From: DAOUKH01 sp034421515
Lineage (GTDB): Bacteria; Chloroflexota; Dehalococcoidia; SHYB01
Direction: 5' to 3'
Length of the DNA stretch: 48,847 bases
NCBI GenBank assembly: GCA_034421515.1
Contig: DAOUKH010000004.1
Span: 1 to 48,847, forward strand
The notes under the pieces are model-generated. The model saw nothing but the letters and a program-made list of their open reading frames with translations, had not been told where the DNA came from and searched no databases. Position 1 is the stretch's first letter. Every line of letters begins with the position of its first letter. The position numbers and the translations under genes are program-made. Shown piece after piece: positions 1 through 7,728 of this stretch.

Positions 1-1002
1 AAGCGGTCCATGACGCTCAATCTGAAGTCCCAGGAGGGGCGCGACATCTTCTACCGCCTCGTCGAGAACGCCGACGTCGTCACCCAGAATTTCCGCAAAG
101 GAGTCGTCGAGAAGCTCTGCGTCGACTACGAGACGGTGCGCAAGATCAACCCCCGCATCGTCTACGGCTCGGCGAACGGGCTGGGACCGAAGGGCCCCGA
201 CGCCCACCTCGGCGTCATGGACATCCTCGGCTCCGCCCGCAGCGGCCACATGTGGCTGATGAGCCACGACGACGACGGCAACCTCGCCTACCGCGTCGCC
301 GGCGGCCAGGCCGACCAGACCGGCGCGGTCGTCTTGGCCTACGGCGTCCTCCTCGGGATCATCGCACGGGAGCGCTTCGGCCTGGGACAGCACGTCCAGA
401 CATCGCAGCTCGGCGCGGTGGTGATGCTGCAGGCCCTCGCCCTCAACGGCTACCTCCTCAACGGCGACATGCCCAACAACCCCTCGCGCGAGACCACGCA
501 GAACGCTCTCTGGAACATCTACAAGTGCGGCGACGACAAGTGGCTCGCCATCGGCTGCCCCCAGTCCGACCGCTACTGGAGCGACTTCACCAAGGTCATG
601 GGCATCGAGCACCTGGAAAACGAGCGCCGCTTCGAGAGCCACTTCATGCGGCAGCTCAGCTCCGAGGAGCTCATCGGCATCCTCGACAAGATCTTCCTCA
701 CCAAGCCCCGCGACCACTGGCTCAAGGAGTTCGCGGCGCGCCAGATATCGAGCGCACCGGTCCAGGACTACCCCCAGCTCGAGCACGACCCCCAGGTGCT
801 GGAGAACGGCTACATCACCCAGGTGCCGCACCCCGAGCTCGGCGAGATCACCGAGGTCGGCGTGCCCGTCGCCCTCAGCGAGACCCCCGGCTACGCCCGC
901 CGCTCCGCCCCCGAGTTCGGCGAGCACACCGAAGAGGTCCTCCTTGCCAACGGCTACGATTGGGGAGACATCGAAGGCTTCCGCGAGCGCGGCGTCATCT
1001 AG
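1..1002 (+). CDS. Class III (CaiB/BaiF) CoA-transferase, 5'-truncated
   Basis: The reading frame is open from the first base (K-R-S before the first Met at position 10), and KRSMTLNLKS is the internal 'NKRS(V/M)TLDLK' motif of class III CoA-transferases. The ATG at 10 is therefore internal, and roughly 60-80 N-terminal residues lie outside the window. The family moves CoA between acyl groups through an aspartyl-CoA thioester. The expected catalytic Asp is present in GGQADQTG (base 313), followed by the GLGQHV turn. The C-terminus has the usual GEHTEEVL segment. It lies 43 bases upstream of two thiolase-like genes and probably shares their operon. It could be a homodimer or the Asp-bearing half of a pair whose partner lies upstream. 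The family is secure; the substrate is unknown. Confidence 0.9.
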   Translation, partial: KRSMTLNLKSQEGRDIFYRLVENADVVTQNFRKGVVEKLCVDYETVRKINPRIVYGSANGLGPKGPDAHLGVMDILGSARSGHMWLMSHDDDGNLAYRVAGGQADQTGAVVLAYGVLLGIIARERFGLGQHVQTSQLGAVVMLQALALNGYLLNGDMPNNPSRETTQNALWNIYKCGDDKWLAIGCPQSDRYWSDFTKVMGIEHLENERRFESHFMRQLSSEELIGILDKIFLTKPRDHWLKEFAARQISSAPVQDYPQLEHDPQVLENGYITQVPHPELGEITEVGVPVALSETPGYARRSAPEFGEHTEEVLLANGYDWGDIEGFRERGVI

Positions 1003-1045
1003 GCGCTTCCCCGCCACGGATTCCGCCCGGGCCGGCAGACCAACT

Positions 1046-2236
1046 ATGGCCAAGACCCCTCTGCAAGACGTCGCCGCCATCACCGGCATCGGCCAGACCG
1101 AGTTCTCCCAAGGGCTCAACCGCAGCGTCATGGACATGACCGCGGAGGCCATCCTCAAGGCCATCGACGACGCCGGCCTCAAGCCGGAGGACATCGACGG
1201 CATGTCCCGCTACCACATGCAGGACGAGTGGGAGAACGTCGTCCACGCCACCGTCGGCCTCGGCGAGATCACCTACTACGCCGACCAGCCCCATGGCGGC
1301 GGCTCCTACGGCGGCGTCATCCTCTCGGCGGCGATGGGCATCGCCACCGGCCTCTGCAACCACGTCATCGCCTTCCGCTCCCGCGCCCGCGGCCGCAAGT
1401 CCGTCTTCGGCCCCGGCGGCGACCAGGGAGGCCGCCCTTGGGAGAAGGTCGAGGCCCGCATCCCCGGCACCATGCAGTACTTCCGGCCCTTCGGCCTGAT
1501 GAACCCCGTGCAGGAGATGGCCTGCATCGCCCAGCGCTACATGCATGACTACGGCATCACCGAAGACCACTTCGCCAACGTCTCCGTCGCCTTAAGGAAA
1601 CACGCCGTGGCCAACCCGCTCTCCGTGATGGGCCGCCGCGGCCCCATCACCCGCGAGGAGCACCACGAGTCCCGCATGATCGCCGACCCCATCCGGCTGC
1701 TCGACTGCTGTATCGAGACCGACGGCGCAGTGGCCGTCGTCGTCTCCCGCGCCGACGAGGCCCGCAACATGCGCCACCAGCCGGCCGTCATTCACGCCGT
1801 CGCCCAACACACCCAGCCGGCGCACTACCACCTAACCGAGTGGTGGCGCTGGGACCGCGACGACATGGCCCTCGAGCTCGGCCGCCGCCTCTTCGAGCAC
1901 TCCGACTTCAAGCCCGGCGACATTGACGCCGCCATGCTCTACGACCACTTCACGCCGATGGTGCTCCTGGCGCTGGAAGACCTCGGCTTCTGCGAACGCG
2001 GCGAGGCCGGCGCCTTTTCCGAGAACGGCGCGCTCGAAGGCCCGGACGGGCGGCTGCCGGTGAACACCCACGGCGGCCAGCACTCCGAAGCCTTCATCCA
2101 CGGCTTCAACAACGTGACCGAGGGCGTCCGCCAGATCCGCGGCACGTCGACCACGCAGGTGCCCGGCGCGAAATCGGTCGTCGTCTCCGCGGCCAGCAGC
2201 GACCCCACCGGCGCGTTCATCCTACGAGGAGACTAG
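1046..2236 (+). CDS. Thiolase-like protein (SCP-x/Ltp type), copy 1 of tandem pair
   Basis: A 396-residue thiolase-superfamily protein starting MAKTPLQDVAAITGIGQTEF, the N-terminal signature of SCP-x/lipid-transfer-type thiolases. The ATG at 1046 is chosen because family homology begins there; an in-frame start at 944 would run into the previous gene. At the usual nucleophilic Cys position the protein reads HGGGSYGG, with no Cys. The C-terminal part has LEDLGFCERGEAG and NTHGGQHSEAF, typical of SCP-x-like proteins. Together with the DUF35 gene at 3461 this resembles the Ltp2-ChsH2(DUF35) aldolase of steroid side-chain degradation more than a true thiolase. The aldolase role is an inference. 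The next gene is a close paralogue 9 bases downstream. Confidence 0.9.
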   Translation: MAKTPLQDVAAITGIGQTEFSQGLNRSVMDMTAEAILKAIDDAGLKPEDIDGMSRYHMQDEWENVVHATVGLGEITYYADQPHGGGSYGGVILSAAMGIATGLCNHVIAFRSRARGRKSVFGPGGDQGGRPWEKVEARIPGTMQYFRPFGLMNPVQEMACIAQRYMHDYGITEDHFANVSVALRKHAVANPLSVMGRRGPITREEHHESRMIADPIRLLDCCIETDGAVAVVVSRADEARNMRHQPAVIHAVAQHTQPAHYHLTEWWRWDRDDMALELGRRLFEHSDFKPGDIDAAMLYDHFTPMVLLALEDLGFCERGEAGAFSENGALEGPDGRLPVNTHGGQHSEAFIHGFNNVTEGVRQIRGTSTTQVPGAKSVVVSAASSDPTGAFILRGD

Positions 2237-2245
2237 AGGCGCTTC

Positions 2246-3442
2246 ATGTCGAAGCTGTGGTGGCAGGACAAGGCCGCGATCACCGGCATCGGCCAGACCG
2301 AGTACTCGCGCGGCCTGAACCGCTCCGAGTGGGACATGGCCGCCGAGGCCATCTTCAAGGCCATCGACGACGCCGGCCTCAAGCCCGAGGACATTGACGG
2401 CCTTTCCACGTTCAACCTCCAGTACGAGGGTTTTAACAATTACATGCACCAGCTTCTCGGGCTGGGGAATATCAGCTACTACGTCTCGCAGCCCCACGGC
2501 GGCGGCTCCTACGCCTCGACCCTCGCCCACGGCGCTCTCGGAGTGGCCGCCGGGCAGTGCAATCACCTCGTCGCCTTCCGGTCGCGGGCACGGGGGCGCA
2601 AGTCGGTCTTCGGCCCAGGCACCAACGAGGGCGGCCGCCCCTGGGAGAAGGTCGAGCCCCGCATCCTCAACGGCTGGCAGTACCACGTCCCCTTCGGCCT
2701 CCAGAGCCCGGTGCAGGAGGCCGCCGCCATCACCACCCGCTACATGCACGACTACGGCTGGACCGAGGACCACCTCGGCAACGTCGCCGTCGCCCTCCGC
2801 ACCCACGGGTCGCGCAACCCCAACGCCGTCATGCGCGCGCCCATCACGCTCGAAGACCACAACAACTCGCGGATGATCTCCTCTCCCCTGCGCCTCCTCG
2901 ACTGCTGCATCGAGACCGACGGCGCCTGCGCCGTCGTCGTCTCCCGCGCCGACTACGCCAAGGACGCCCCGAACCCGCCCGCCTACTTCCACGCCTACAC
3001 CCAGAGCAACCAGCCCGCCCACTACCAGCTCACCGAGTGGTTCCACAAAGGGCGGTGGGACCGCGACACCACCGGCCCCCGCCTCGGCGAGCGCCTCTTC
3101 GCCCAGTCCGACTTCACCCACGACCAGATAGCGGCGCTGATGGCCTACGACCACTTCACCTCGTTCGTGATTCTCTCCATCGAGGACCTCGGCTTCTGCG
3201 GACGCGGCGAGGGCGGCGACTTCACCGAGGGCGGGGCCCTGATCGCCCCCGGCGGGCGCCTTCCGGTGAACACCCACGGCGGCCAGCACTCGGAGGCCTT
3301 CATCCACGGCTTCAACAACGTCGTCGAGGCGGCGCGCCAGATTCGCGGAACGTCCACCTCCCAGGTGCCCGACGCGCGGGCGGTGGTCGTCATCGAGGCC
3401 CTAAGCGACCCCTGCGGCGCATTCATCCTGCGGAGCGACTAG
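2246..3442 (+). CDS. Thiolase-like protein (SCP-x/Ltp type), copy 2 of tandem pair
   Basis: A 398-residue paralogue of the preceding gene, sharing ITGIGQTEYSRGLNRS, AFRSRARGRKSVFGPG and NTHGGQHSEAFIHGFNNV almost word for word. It arose by tandem duplication or belongs to a conserved two-subunit arrangement. The nucleophile position again reads HGGGSYAS, without Cys. The C-terminal IEDLGFCGRGEGG motif is intact. It is followed 18 bases later by a DUF35 gene, which in this superfamily commonly binds the thiolase-like subunit. CoA-dependent C-C bond cleavage or formation is likely; the substrate is not visible. Frame and extent are clear: the ATG at 2246 directly follows the upstream stop. Confidence 0.9.
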   Translation: MSKLWWQDKAAITGIGQTEYSRGLNRSEWDMAAEAIFKAIDDAGLKPEDIDGLSTFNLQYEGFNNYMHQLLGLGNISYYVSQPHGGGSYASTLAHGALGVAAGQCNHLVAFRSRARGRKSVFGPGTNEGGRPWEKVEPRILNGWQYHVPFGLQSPVQEAAAITTRYMHDYGWTEDHLGNVAVALRTHGSRNPNAVMRAPITLEDHNNSRMISSPLRLLDCCIETDGACAVVVSRADYAKDAPNPPAYFHAYTQSNQPAHYQLTEWFHKGRWDRDTTGPRLGERLFAQSDFTHDQIAALMAYDHFTSFVILSIEDLGFCGRGEGGDFTEGGALIAPGGRLPVNTHGGQHSEAFIHGFNNVVEAARQIRGTSTSQVPDARAVVVIEALSDPCGAFILRSD

Positions 3443-3460
3443 ACCAACGGAGCGACCGAC

Positions 3461-3904
3461 ATGACCCAGAGCACCCCCAACACCACCTTCTCGCCCTACG
3501 CCGGGCTGCCCCTGCCCCAGCCTTCGTGGGACAACTACCGCTTCTGGGAGTACTGCAAGGCCCACGAGCTGCGCCTGCAGAAGTGCTCCGACTGCCCCGC
3601 GATCCGCTACTATCCCCGGCCCGCCTGCCCCGAATGCCACTCGATGAATTTCGAGTGGGAGAAGATGAGCGGCAAGGGCACCGTCTACAGCTACACCATC
3701 GCCCACCACCCAGTGCTGCCCTTCTTCGCCGACAAAGTCCCCCTGCCCGTCGGCGTTATCAAGCTCGACGAGGGCGAGGTCTACATGGTCGGCCGCCTCA
3801 TGGACGTCGACCCCGCCGACGTCGCCATCGGCATGCCCGTCGAGGTCACCTTCGAAGACGTCGCCGAAGACATCTCCCTCCCCCAATGGCGCAAGGCCTC
3901 CTAG
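3461..3904 (+). CDS. DUF35 Zn-ribbon/OB-fold partner of thiolase-like proteins
   Basis: A 147-residue protein with an N-terminal rubredoxin-like zinc ribbon (Cys42, Cys45, Cys56, Cys59 in the pattern CSDC...CPEC) followed by an OB-fold (GKGTVYSYTIAHHPVLPFF onwards). This is the standard DUF35 architecture. Such proteins lie beside thiolases or HMG-CoA synthase and are known to bridge or channel CoA intermediates, or, as in ChsH2, to complete an aldolase. It is the last gene of the operon with the two thiolase-like genes. A perfect inverted repeat follows the stop by about 45 bases. Confidence 0.92.
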   Translation: MTQSTPNTTFSPYAGLPLPQPSWDNYRFWEYCKAHELRLQKCSDCPAIRYYPRPACPECHSMNFEWEKMSGKGTVYSYTIAHHPVLPFFADKVPLPVGVIKLDEGEVYMVGRLMDVDPADVAIGMPVEVTFEDVAEDISLPQWRKAS

Positions 3905-3948
3905 CGCTCGCCCTAAACTTCATTCTCCCGAACACGGGAATCCACGTA

Positions 3949-3971
3949 GGGGCGACCCTTGTGGTCGCCCC
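3949..3971. repeat. Short inverted-repeat element, copy 1
   Basis: GGGGCGACC (3949-3957) pairs with GGTCGCCCC (3963-3971) around a five-base loop, preceded by CACGTA. A second copy with the same CACGTA lead-in lies at 5107. The two copies sit on either side of the oxidoreductase gene at 4197. It may act as a terminator-like hairpin, but there is no T-run, so it looks like a dispersed palindromic repeat. Confidence 0.75.
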
Positions 3972-4028
3972 TCCTGCCCGCCGCCAACCCCTCCCCTAGG
4001 CGCGGCCCATGAATCGCCCGCCCTCCGG

Positions 4029-4101
4029 CCTCTCCCCCTCTGGGGGAGATTTGAGAGAGGGCGCGCGCCGTCAGGCGCGCGAGCGCCCGCAGGGCGCTGC
4101 T
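4029..4101. repeat. GC-rich dispersed repeat, copy R1
   Basis: About 70 bases: a CCTCTCCCCC/GGGGGAGA inverted repeat, then TTTGAGAGAGGGC, then a second GC-rich dyad (GCGCGCGCC...GGCGCGC) and GCGCCCGCAGGGCGC. It matches the copy at 5398-5470 nearly base for base. It occupies the gap between the DUF35 gene and the luciferase-like gene. It has no coding features. Confidence 0.8.
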
Positions 4102-4196
4102 CTTTTCTCGGCCCTGAATAGGGAAACCCGCCGCTAGCGCCCCTTGCCGCCCCGCGTAGAATCCCTAGCGCACCACCCCGCCCAGGAGGCCCTCCG

Positions 4197-5084
4197 TTGC
4201 TGCAAGTCGGCGCCGTCTTCCCGCAGACCGAGATATCCGCTGACCCCAAGGCCGTCGAGGCCTACGCCGTCGCGGTCGAGGAAATGGGCTTCGACTACAT
4301 CCTCGCCTACGACCACGTCCTCGGCGCCGACATGACCAACCGCCCCGACTGGAAGCCCCTCCGCGGCGGGCCGCCCGCCTACACCCTCGACAGCATGTTC
4401 CACGAGCCCTTCGTCCTCTTCGGCTACCTCGCCCACGTCACCAAGCGCGTCGGCCTCGTCAGCGGCGTGATCATCCTGGCGCAGCGGCAGGCCGCCCTCG
4501 TCGCCAAGCAGGCGGCGGCCGTCGACGTCCTCAGCGGCGGACGCTTGCGGCTCGGCGTCGGCATCGGCTGGAACCACCTCGAATACGACGCCCTTGGCAT
4601 GAACTGGCGCGACCGCGGCAAGCGTAGCGAAGAACAGATCGAAGTCATGCGCCAGCTCTGGACGAAGGAGTCGGTAAGCTACGAAGGCAAGTGGCACACG
4701 ATTCCGGAGATGGGTCTGAATCCCATGCCGGTGCAGCGCCCCATCCCCATCTGGTTCGGCGGGCGCTCCGACCCCCTGCTCGACCGCGTCGGCCGCATCG
4801 GCGACGGCTGGTTCCCCAACATGGGCCCCAAGCAGGTCGCCGAGGGCCTGAAGAAAGTCCACGCCGCCGCGGAGCGAGCCGGCCGCGACCCCAACTCCAT
4901 CGGTCTCGAGACCTCCGAAGCCATCATCAAGCAGTCCCCGGAAGAAGCCGCCGCCCGCGGCCAACTCTGGAAGGAGCTCGGCCTCACCCACTTCGCCCTC
5001 AACACCATGGGCGCCGGCCTCCAAGGCGTGGACGCCCACCTCGACGCCCTCCGCCGCTTCAAAGCAGCCCTCGAACCCTGGTAG
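4197..5084 (+). CDS. Luciferase-like (LLM) F420-type oxidoreductase
   Basis: A 295-residue TIM-barrel protein of the bacterial luciferase-like superfamily. It shows MGFDYILAYDHV near the N-terminus, LAQRQAALVAKQAAAVDVLS and GGRLRLGVGIGWNHLEYDAL in the middle, and PIPIWFGGRS before the C-terminal helices, the usual F420-binding LLM pattern. The start is TTG at 4197, supported by AGGAGG at 4184-4189; a TAGAAT -10-like box lies at 4157. The gene stands alone between repeat elements. F420 rather than FMN as cofactor is inferred from the subfamily pattern and from cofC/cofD elsewhere in the window. Substrate unknown. Confidence 0.9.
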   Translation: MLQVGAVFPQTEISADPKAVEAYAVAVEEMGFDYILAYDHVLGADMTNRPDWKPLRGGPPAYTLDSMFHEPFVLFGYLAHVTKRVGLVSGVIILAQRQAALVAKQAAAVDVLSGGRLRLGVGIGWNHLEYDALGMNWRDRGKRSEEQIEVMRQLWTKESVSYEGKWHTIPEMGLNPMPVQRPIPIWFGGRSDPLLDRVGRIGDGWFPNMGPKQVAEGLKKVHAAAERAGRDPNSIGLETSEAIIKQSPEEAAARGQLWKELGLTHFALNTMGAGLQGVDAHLDALRRFKAALEPW

Positions 5085-5106
5085 CCCCCACGAACGCGAA
5101 CACGTA

Positions 5107-5127
5107 GGGGCGACCCTGTGGTCGTCC
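5107..5127. repeat. Short inverted-repeat element, copy 2
   Basis: GGGGCGACC (5107-5115) pairs with GGTCGTCC (5120-5127), allowing one G-T pair, again after CACGTA. It is the partner of the copy at 3949 and lies 22 bases after the stop of the LLM gene. Confidence 0.7.
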
Positions 5128-5197
5128 TTCCCCGCCCACCGCCACCGCTAATCAACCCCCGCCACCCCCTTCTCTGGGGCGGGGCATCACCTTAACC

Positions 5198-5470
5198 CTC
5201 CCCCGAAGGGGGAGTACCTTAAACCTCTCTCCCTCTGGGAGAGACTGAGAGAGGGCCGGGGCGGGGTGGTCCTCCCCCTCTCCCGCACCTTAAGCCTCTC
5301 CCCCTCTGGGGAGATTGAGAGAGGGCACGCGCCGCAGGCGCGGGGAGCCGGGAGCGGTGCGCCAACGTCAACGCAGCCCGCCGCCCCATTCCGCAAACCT
5401 CTCCCCCTCTGGGGGAGATTTGAGAGAGGGCGCGCGCCGCTAGGCGCGCGGGCGCCCGCAGGGCGCCCTT
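5198..5470. repeat. Cluster of GC-rich dispersed repeats (R2-R4) in a gene-free stretch
   Basis: The 573-base gap from 5085 to 5657 has no convincing gene. It holds a CTCCCCC/GGGGGAG hairpin (5198-5214) and three copies of the CCTCTCCCTCTGGGAGAGA...GAGAGAGGGC element at about 5224-5255, 5295-5345 and 5398-5470. The last is close to identical to R1 at 4029. Spacing is irregular and the copies differ in length, so this is not a CRISPR array. Confidence 0.75.
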
Positions 5471-5515
5471 CCCCCTCACAACCGCCGCCGCCCATCAACG
5501 CCCGCCACCGCCCCC

Positions 5516-5562
5516 TTGACACACCCCCGCCCGAGCGATAACATCAACTCAGAACATATGTT
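5516..5562 (+). promoter_or_regulatory. Promoter-like boxes with adjacent 10-bp palindrome
   Basis: TTGACA (5516-5521) is followed after 15 bases by GATAAC (5537-5542), a plausible sigma70-type pair pointing right. Ten bases further lies the perfect palindrome AACATATGTT (5553-5562). No plus-strand gene starts nearby: the next gene (5658-6449) is on the minus strand and ends here. Any transcript would be antisense to it or a small RNA. Confidence 0.35.
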
Positions 5563-5657
5563 TGAGGCCGGGAGACACGCTCAATGCCCTGCGGACGCGT
5601 AGGAGACAGAGCGAATTGCCCCGGTGTGAGTGAGGCGCTCGCGGGCGGAGGCGAGGA

Positions 5658-6449
5658 CTACCGGCGCTTCCAGACGGGCGGGCGCTTCTCGGCGAAGGCG
5701 CGAGGGCCTTCGCGGCGGTCCTCGGTGTCGGCCAGAGCGGCCCAATAGCCGGCGCGCACCTTTGCGGCCTGCTCCGGCGGCATCGAGCGGCCCGCCTTCG
5801 CGATCTGCTTGTACGCCTCCACGGCAAGCGGCGCGCCGAGGGCGATATCCGCCGCGATCTCCTTCGCCTCCGCCATCACCGCGTCGCGGTCGGGCACGAT
5901 GGTTTGAATGAGCCCGATCTCGTAGGCCCGCCGCGCGGTGATGGGACGCGCCGTGAGCAGGATCTTCATCGCCTCGCCGAACGGGATCAGCCGCACCAGC
6001 TCGGTCAGGCCCGGATCAGGCATCAGGCTGCGCCGCGCCTCCGGCAGGCCGAAGGTCGACTGCTCCGTCGCCACGCGGATGTCACAGAGCAGCGCCACCT
6101 CCAGCCCCGCCGCGATACAGTAGCCGTCGATGGCCGCGATGATCGGCTTCGGGCAGTCGGCCACGGTGGTGAAGAAGCTCGTCGCCGCCTTGGGCAAGGG
6201 CGGGGGACTCTTGCTGGCGTCGCGGTTCGCCATCTCCTTCAGGTCGGCGCCCGCCGAGAAGGCGCGGCCGCCCTCGCCGGTCAGCACGATGCACAGCACG
6301 TCGGGGTCGGCCGTCGCCCGTTCGATGGCCTCGACCAAACCGTTCCGAAGCTCCGTGTTGAACGCGTTCATGGAACGCGGACGGTTCATCGTCAGCCACG
6401 CCGTGCTGCCGCGCTTCTCGTACCGCATCACCTCGTCGGTCGAGGTCAT
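5658..6449 (-). CDS. Enoyl-CoA hydratase/isomerase family protein
   Basis: A 263-residue crotonase-fold protein. The oxyanion-hole region GGRAFSAGADLKEM (about 60-73) and AAIDGYCIAAGLEVALLCD (105-123) are typical. Glu137 in FGLPEARR matches one catalytic Glu of rat enoyl-CoA hydratase. The position of the second Glu appears to be occupied by a non-acidic residue, so hydratase activity is not assured and another crotonase reaction is possible. The ATG at 6449 is chosen because AAGGAG lies just upstream; a longer open frame to 6593 would overlap the SDR gene. It follows the SDR gene by 16 bases, so the two form an operon. Confidence 0.88.
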   Translation of the reverse strand: MTSTDEVMRYEKRGSTAWLTMNRPRSMNAFNTELRNGLVEAIERATADPDVLCIVLTGEGGRAFSAGADLKEMANRDASKSPPPLPKAATSFFTTVADCPKPIIAAIDGYCIAAGLEVALLCDIRVATEQSTFGLPEARRSLMPDPGLTELVRLIPFGEAMKILLTARPITARRAYEIGLIQTIVPDRDAVMAEAKEIAADIALGAPLAVEAYKQIAKAGRSMPPEQAAKVRAGYWAALADTEDRREGPRAFAEKRPPVWKRR

Positions 6450-6465
6450 CGTCCTTGCTCCTTGG

Positions 6466-7341
6466 TCACACGCCGACGCCGTCGTAGTAGCGGTAGCCGC
6501 CGGCCACGCCCCCGACAGGTTCGAGGTGCGGCTTGAGGTGCTGCGCGAAGGCGTCCCGTATCTCCTCGGCGGTCCACCCGCCCTTCTGGACAATAGGCCG
6601 TATCGAGCGCGGGTGCGAGTGAATGCTCAGCGTCTCGCCCGCAAGCCCCACGACCTGCCCATTGACGTAGGCCGCATCGTCGCTGGCGAGGAAGACCGCG
6701 ATGGGCGCGATGTCGTCCGGCTTGGGCAGCGCGTCGAGGTTGCCCGCCATCGCCGTGAACGTCCCCACCGTGCGCCTGGTCCGGGCATACGGCGCGATGG
6801 CGTTGACCCGGATGTTGTGCTGCGCCAGCTCCAACGCCCAGCTGTAGGTGAAGGCCGAGACGCCGCCCTTGGTCGCCGAGTAGAACGACCGCCCCTGCAC
6901 CCCGCCGGCGGCCCCCGACGACACGTTCAGGATCACGCCGCGCTCCTGCTCGATCATCCGGTCGACGGCGTGGCGGGCGCAGTTGAACGTCCCCTTCAGG
7001 TTGATGCCGATGATGTGGTCGAAGTCCTCTTCGGTCGACTCGAAGATCTGCCGCACGTAGCCGACCCCGGCGTTGTTCACCAGGGTGTCGATGCCGCCGT
7101 AGGCCTCCACGCAGCTCTCGATGATCCGCTTCGCCGCCTGGTAGTCCGAGACGTCGTCCGTGTTGATGACGGCGGCCCCGCCCTCCGCGGCGATGTCGGC
7201 GACGGTCTGCTCGGCGGCGTCGGCCTCGACGTCGTTGATCACCAGTTTCGCGCCCTCGCGCGCCATCGCCATCGCGTAGGCCCGGCCCAAGCCCTGCCCC
7301 GAGCCGGTGACAACGATCCGCTTCTCTTCGAGCACGCCCAT
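6466..7341 (-). CDS. Short-chain dehydrogenase/reductase (SDR)
   Basis: A 291-residue classical SDR. It has the Rossmann motif TGSGQGLG (residues 12-19), NNAGVG, and the catalytic Tyr154-x3-Lys158 in FYSATKGG. The length and C-terminal extension resemble the (3R)-hydroxyacyl-CoA dehydrogenase type of SDR. The ATG at 7341 has a G-rich ribosome site just upstream; TTG at 7353 is an alternative that adds four residues. It is the first gene of a two-gene operon with an enoyl-CoA hydratase-family gene, which fits oxidation of hydroxyacyl-CoA or related alcohols. Confidence 0.9.
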   Translation of the reverse strand: MGVLEEKRIVVTGSGQGLGRAYAMAMAREGAKLVINDVEADAAEQTVADIAAEGGAAVINTDDVSDYQAAKRIIESCVEAYGGIDTLVNNAGVGYVRQIFESTEEDFDHIIGINLKGTFNCARHAVDRMIEQERGVILNVSSGAAGGVQGRSFYSATKGGVSAFTYSWALELAQHNIRVNAIAPYARTRRTVGTFTAMAGNLDALPKPDDIAPIAVFLASDDAAYVNGQVVGLAGETLSIHSHPRSIRPIVQKGGWTAEEIRDAFAQHLKPHLEPVGGVAGGYRYYDGVGV

Positions 7342-7426
7342 CCGTCCCCCCAAGCGCCGCGGCGCCCGGCGAGTGTAGGAAGCGGGCCGATGCGGGTCAA
7401 GCGCTGGCGGAGCGGGGGCCTATCCG

Positions 7427-7432
7427 TATAAT
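7427..7432 (+). promoter_or_regulatory. Consensus -10 box upstream of the NifU-like/UGSC operon
   Basis: A perfect TATAAT lies 47 bases before the GTG start at 7480. No good -35 box is seen at 16-18 bases (CTGGCG at 7404), so an activator or weak promoter is possible. It lies between divergent transcription units. Confidence 0.45.
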
Positions 7433-7479
7433 GGCGTCGGCCTCGCCCTCCTTGGGGTTCGGGGCCCCGGGAGGTCCGC

Positions 7480-7728
7480 GTGTCCAAGGGAGCCGAGCTG
7501 GTGGTCCGGCACTTCAGCCGGATGGTGGAGCCCGACGGCGGCGCCGTCGAGCTGGTTTCCGTCGAGGGCGCCACCCTGACGGTGCGCTACCGGCCCGGCG
7601 TCAACGAGGAGTGCCAGGACTGCGTCCTCGAGCCCGACGACCTCCGCGCGCTCATGCAGGAGGCGCTGGAACGCCAAGACCCCGCAATCACGGAAGTCAA
7701 GCTGGAGGCCGCGCCGGGCAATGGCTAA
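7480..7728 (+). CDS. Small NifU-like CxxC protein
   Basis: An 82-residue protein starting at GTG 7480. The pattern VELVSVEGATLTVRYRPG followed by EECQDC and a helix DDLRALMQEALERQDPAITEV resembles the NifU C-terminal domain: a beta hairpin, a CxxC pair and a terminal helix-strand. NifU-type domains carry or transfer Fe-S clusters. The CxxC context is looser than the usual GxCxxCP, so the assignment is tentative. Its stop overlaps the start of the UGSC selenoprotein gene by 8 bases (ATGGCTAA), a sign of translational coupling and a linked role, perhaps electron or thiol supply. Confidence 0.6.
   Translation: MSKGAELVVRHFSRMVEPDGGAVELVSVEGATLTVRYRPGVNEECQDCVLEPDDLRALMQEALERQDPAITEVKLEAAPGNG

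Noticed and set aside
3949..3971. Intrinsic terminator after the DUF35 gene
   Set aside because: The stem is strong but no T-run follows, and a near copy with the same lead-in sequence at 5107 shows it is a dispersed repeat.
5085..5500. CRISPR array
   Set aside because: Copies are few, unequal in length and irregularly spaced, with dyads inside the repeats and no unique spacers of constant size.
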